From contig NZ_JAGYPI010000001.1 of NCBI RefSeq assembly GCF_018343615.1, positions 558,001 through 622,000 on the forward strand: 64,000 bases of DNA. The letters run 5' to 3'. Shown piece after piece: positions 61,468-64,000 of the stretch. The DNA comes from Bacillus sp. FJAT-49736 (GTDB lineage: Bacteria > Bacillota > Bacilli > Bacillales > Bacillaceae_C). The translations under genes were made by a program, and so were the position numbers. The notes beneath the pieces are model-generated. The model saw nothing but the letters and a program-made list of their open reading frames with translations. It had not been told where the DNA came from and did not search any database. How positions within the stretch are numbered: position 1 is the first letter of the stretch; each line of letters opens with the position of its first letter.

Positions 61468-61722
61468 ATGTCCCAATTGTTAGGAATAATTCAAAGGTTA
61501 AAAGCAATGCAAGAAGGAAACGAAACTGGTGAGGTTGGTCAAAGACGTTTTGAAGTAAACGGAAAAACACTTTGTCAGGTGAAATATTTTCCTGCAACGG
61601 AAACATTTGAATTAGAAGTGTATGGTGATGATAAAAAAACGAATAAATATCAATTTGATGATCTCGATATTACTGCCATTGAAATTTTCGATCTTGTTCA
61701 AGAAGAAAAAAACCCATCGTAG
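61468..61722 (+). CDS. ykuJ: YkuJ family small protein
   Basis: An 84-residue protein: SQLLGIIQRLKAMQEGNETGEVGQRRFEVNGKTLCQVKYF and IEIFDLVQEE. This is the YkuJ family, one compact alpha/beta domain of unknown function. It stands before darB and ccpC as in B. subtilis, but ykuK and abbA are not between them here. AAAGGAG precedes the ATG. Confidence 0.85.
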   Translation: MSQLLGIIQRLKAMQEGNETGEVGQRRFEVNGKTLCQVKYFPATETFELEVYGDDKKTNKYQFDDLDITAIEIFDLVQEEKNPS

Positions 61723-61747
61723 GAGCCTTATTTTTAAGGCTCTTTTT
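61723..61747 (+). terminator. ykuJ terminator
   Basis: GAGCCTTA/TAAGGCTC (61723-61730, 61735-61742), loop TTTT, then T5; starts at the stop codon. Confidence 0.88.
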
Positions 61748-61925
61748 ATATAAAAATAATAATTATTTTATGTTAACGATGCAAGAAGTACAGAGACGGT
61801 CGAAGTACTGTGACGTGAAAAATGTGATGAAAAATCCATACTTGCCATCATATTTTCTGGTTCTTATTTCAATAATCTATGATAGAATATGTAAGGAATA
61901 TAAATATAAATGAGGGAGTTTTACA

Positions 61926-62372
61926 ATGATTTCCTTACAAAGTAATGAATTTTTAGAACCGAAAATTAGTGATTTCATGATCCCTTCGGAAAAAGTAGCT
62001 CATGTTCAAGTAGGGAATAGTCTCGAGCATGCATTATTAGTCTTAACAAAAAGTGGATATTCTGCTATCCCTGTACTGGATGCACAATTTAGATTACACG
62101 GGTTAATCAGCTCTTCGCTAATTACTGAATCAATATTAGGACTTGAAAGAATCGAATTTGAAAAATTAAGTGATTATAAAGTGGAAAATGTCATGACGAC
62201 TAAAATTCCTCGTGTTAAGCTTGCGGACCAGTTCGAAAAAGCGCTAGCTTTACTAATTGATCATCCGTTTTTATGTGTGGAGGATGATGAAGGTTTCTTT
62301 GCTGGAATCTTTACTCGAAGAACATTGCTGAAAGAGCTTAATCATCATATACACAAGCTAAATCATTTTTAG
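61926..62372 (+). CDS. darB: CBS-domain c-di-AMP-responsive protein DarB/CbpB
   Basis: A 148-residue protein made of a CBS pair: ISDFMIPSEKVAHVQVGNSLEHALLVLTKSGYSAIPVLD (~15-55) and VENVMTTKIPRVKLADQFEKALALLIDHPFLCVEDD (~88-125). Position between ykuJ and ccpC and length match YkuL (DarB), which binds c-di-AMP and, when free, stimulates the (p)ppGpp synthetase Rel. GAGGGAG lies before the ATG. Monocistronic. Confidence 0.87.
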   Translation: MISLQSNEFLEPKISDFMIPSEKVAHVQVGNSLEHALLVLTKSGYSAIPVLDAQFRLHGLISSSLITESILGLERIEFEKLSDYKVENVMTTKIPRVKLADQFEKALALLIDHPFLCVEDDEGFFAGIFTRRTLLKELNHHIHKLNHF

Positions 62373-62375
62373 AAA

Positions 62376-62401
62376 AGCTCCCATATCGGGAGTTTTTTTT
62401 T
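62376..62401 (+). terminator. darB terminator
   Basis: CTCCC/GGGAG (62378-62382, 62388-62392), with G-T and A-T extension, and a T9 tail. Confidence 0.8.
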
Positions 62402-62474
62402 GAAATAATCAAAATTACCATAATGACATGGGAAAATAAGAAACCTATATAATGAAAACAGTATATATTTAAGA

Positions 62475-62495
62475 TATAATATAAGAAAAACTTAT
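62475..62495 (+). promoter_or_regulatory. ccpC -10 and CcpC dyad
   Basis: TATAAT (62475-62480) is followed immediately by ATAAGAAAAACTTAT (62481-62495), which fits the CcpC box ATAA-N7-TTAT. Its place at the transcription start suggests autorepression. The -35 is poor. Confidence 0.65.
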
Positions 62496-62509
62496 ATGAG
62501 GAAAAATAG

Positions 62510-63397
62510 ATGTCAACAACCGAATTCCACCTATTGTCAGTTTTGGCCGAAGAAATGAATATGAGAAAAGCAGCCGAACGGCTTTTTGTTTCTCAGCCAG
62601 CATTATCTCAACGTTTGCAAAATATAGAGAAACAGTGGGGAACAAAATTATTTATCAGAACTCAAAAAGGACTTACATTAACTCCCTCTGGGGAGCTTGT
62701 CATTCGTTTTGCGAATGAAGTACTGGAGAAAGAAGAAAAGGTACGGGAAGAATTGCAATCTTTAGATTCGAAGGTGCATGGAACATTAAAAATTGCCTGC
62801 GCTTCGATTGTCGGCCAAAATTGGCTACCACAGGTACTGAAGTGTTTCGTTGATAAATATCCTTTAGCGAAAATTTCTCTTATTACCGGATGGAGCAGTG
62901 AGATTTTAAAGTCCTTATATGAGGATGAGGTGCATATAGGAATTTTGCGAGGCTCAACTGACTGGAAAGGTCCTAAAATTCATTTGTTTGAAGATACTTT
63001 GTATCTTGTTGATAAAGAAATTAACAAAATAGAAGATGTGTTAAAAACGGATCGGCCGTTTATCCAATTCAAAAGTGATTCTAATTATTACCAGGAAATA
63101 CAGGATTGGTGGCATCGCGAATTCCAAACAACTCCCAAGAACACAATTGTAGTAGATCAAATTGAAACATGTAAGCAAATGACATTTAATGGTATCGGAT
63201 ATGCTATCTTGCCTGCCATTACCTTAAATGGATCAGTCAAAGGGATCAACAAAATTCCGCTTAAGGGAGGTCATGATCAAAGACTGAAACGTGACACATG
63301 GTTGCTTGGTTATGAATCCGCATTTGAATTAAGACAGGTACAAGCTTTCATTGATGTGGTCAATGATTTCTTAGCTACTCAGCCACATACCTTCTAA
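62510..63397 (+). CDS. ccpC: LysR-type regulator of citrate-cycle genes
   Basis: A 295-residue LTTR. Helix-turn-helix at ~14-60 (EEMNMRKAAERLFVSQPALSQRLQNIEKQWGTKLFIRTQKGLTLTPSGE), then the effector domain. CcpC represses citB and citZ and responds to citrate. The DNA-binding part and gene order (darB-ccpC-...-dapH) match B. subtilis. ykuNOP (flavodoxins) between ccpC and dapH are absent here. Confidence 0.92.
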   Translation: MSTTEFHLLSVLAEEMNMRKAAERLFVSQPALSQRLQNIEKQWGTKLFIRTQKGLTLTPSGELVIRFANEVLEKEEKVREELQSLDSKVHGTLKIACASIVGQNWLPQVLKCFVDKYPLAKISLITGWSSEILKSLYEDEVHIGILRGSTDWKGPKIHLFEDTLYLVDKEINKIEDVLKTDRPFIQFKSDSNYYQEIQDWWHREFQTTPKNTIVVDQIETCKQMTFNGIGYAILPAITLNGSVKGINKIPLKGGHDQRLKRDTWLLGYESAFELRQVQAFIDVVNDFLATQPHTF

Positions 63398-63484
63398 AAT
63401 GAAATATACTTGTATAGAATGATTTACTCTGTTAAAGTAATGTGAGAAATAATTAATAAGAAATGCATGAAAGGGGAAACAAAC

Positions 63485-64000
63485 ATGAAAATGATGGATG
63501 CAAACGAAATTATCTCATTTATTTCAAATAGTAAAAAGTCTACACCTGTAAAGGTATACATAAAAGGGAATTTGAACGAAATAAATTTTGGAGAAGGCGT
63601 TCAAACATTTCTTAATGGCAATACAGGTGTTGTATTTGGAGAGTGGTCCGTAATTTCGGAAGCCATTAATACATATAAAAATCAAATTGAGGATTATGTA
63701 GTGGAAAATGACCGCCGTAATTCTGCTATTCCTCTCCTTGATTTGAAGGGTATCAATGCCCGTATTGAGCCTGGTGCAGTTATTCGTGATCAAGTTGAAA
63801 TTGGTAACAATGCTGTCATTATGATGGGGGCCGTAATTAATATTGGTGCGGTCATTGGGGAAGGTACCATGATCGACTTAAATGCGGTTTTAGGTGGGAG
63901 AGCCACGGTAGGTAAGAACTGCCATATTGGAGCTGGTGCGGTATTAGCTGGAGTAATTGAGCCTCCTTCTGCAAAACCGGTAATCATTGAAGATGATGTA
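63485..64000 (+). CDS. dapH: tetrahydrodipicolinate N-acetyltransferase, 3' end beyond the window
   Basis: The first 172 residues of an enzyme in the acetylase branch of lysine/diaminopimelate synthesis. N-terminal helical domain ([28 protein letters not shown]), then left-handed beta-helix hexapeptides starting at ~90 ([30 protein letters not shown]), with [22 protein letters not shown] near the edge. AGGGG lies before the ATG. Cut by the window end, not by mutation. Confidence 0.95.
   Translation, partial: MKMMDANEIISFISNSKKSTPVKVYIKGNLNEINFGEGVQTFLNGNTGVVFGEWSVISEAINTYKNQIEDYVVENDRRNSAIPLLDLKGINARIEPGAVIRDQVEIGNNAVIMMGAVINIGAVIGEGTMIDLNAVLGGRATVGKNCHIGAGAVLAGVIEPPSAKPVIIEDDV

Overview
The window is a low-GC Firmicutes chromosome segment from an endospore-forming member of the Bacillaceae. 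Spore and sporulation genes point this way: an alpha/beta SASP, a tiny YjcZ-type protein, GerP-like and Hsp20 coat-type proteins, a Spo0E-like phosphatase and a cytosolic sporulation-type kinase. So do the strong AGGAGG/GGGGTG ribosome sites, the common TTG/GTG starts, and gene order. Neighbourhoods such as sigI-rsgI-sspD, clpE-ykvI, ykvS, ptsH-ptsI, ykwC, patA-cheV-ykyB, fadH and ykuJ-darB-ccpC-dapH follow the order known in Bacillus subtilis, with many local insertions and losses. The genus cannot be fixed from the sequence alone. No rRNA, tRNA, CRISPR array, transposase or prophage was seen; this is core chromosome with small accessory patches.

Layout. 0-3.4 kb: an AI-2E-type transporter, then a 1.6 kb patch bounded by imperfect inverted repeats that holds a solitary nucleosidase gene. 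3.5-9.4 kb: a YitT-family membrane protein, Mn-dependent pyrophosphatase ppaC, and the fructose operon fruRKA with phased operators and a cre-like site. 9.7-13.8 kb: a DUF47 protein with Pit phosphate transporter, and topB. 13.8-26.2 kb: two tiny genes, an LTA synthase, an oxidoreductase, a spore cluster (GerPC-like, Hsp20, GerPA-like), OsmC, two peptidases, release factor 3 and several unknowns. 26.2-34.1 kb: a Mn-type (yybP-ykoY) riboswitch driving a TerC exporter, sigI-rsgI, sspD, two overlapping small Lys-rich genes, a radical-SAM protein, a PAS kinase, a broken YkvA gene and a Spo0E-like gene with Spo0A boxes. 34.4-46.4 kb: mhqR, an M3 peptidase, clpE with three CtsR boxes, ykvI, ykvS, a MoxR/DUF58/DUF4129 operon, and ptsHI. 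46.7-64 kb: two oxidoreductases, patA, cheV, ykyB, a MarR/MMPL operon, a PAS-PAS-GGDEF-EAL protein, fadH (perfect FadR box) with an acetamidase/formamidase, ykuJ, darB, ccpC (CcpC dyad) and a truncated dapH.

How it works together. Sugar transport is represented by general PTS proteins (HPr, EI) and a fructose-specific EII with its own repressor and kinase. Metal and phosphate balance appear as Pit/DUF47, pyrophosphatase and the riboswitch-controlled exporter. Stress and envelope functions are clpE, sigI/rsgI, ltaS, MMPL and mhqR. Sporulation entry may be tuned by the PAS kinase and the Spo0E-like protein lying within 2 kb of each other.

Beyond genes, the most distinctive content is in the intergenic DNA: a dispersed 107-182 bp repeat family with GGCTsTTTTC/GAAAACAGCC ends (four elements and two fragments), hairpins carrying a shared GGTGnCAGnCACC core, and the inverted-repeat pair at 1.45/3.04 kb whose 11 bp core is flipped relative to its arms. 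I did not find a clearly new multi-gene system; the repeat observations and the layered riboswitch leader are the best leads.
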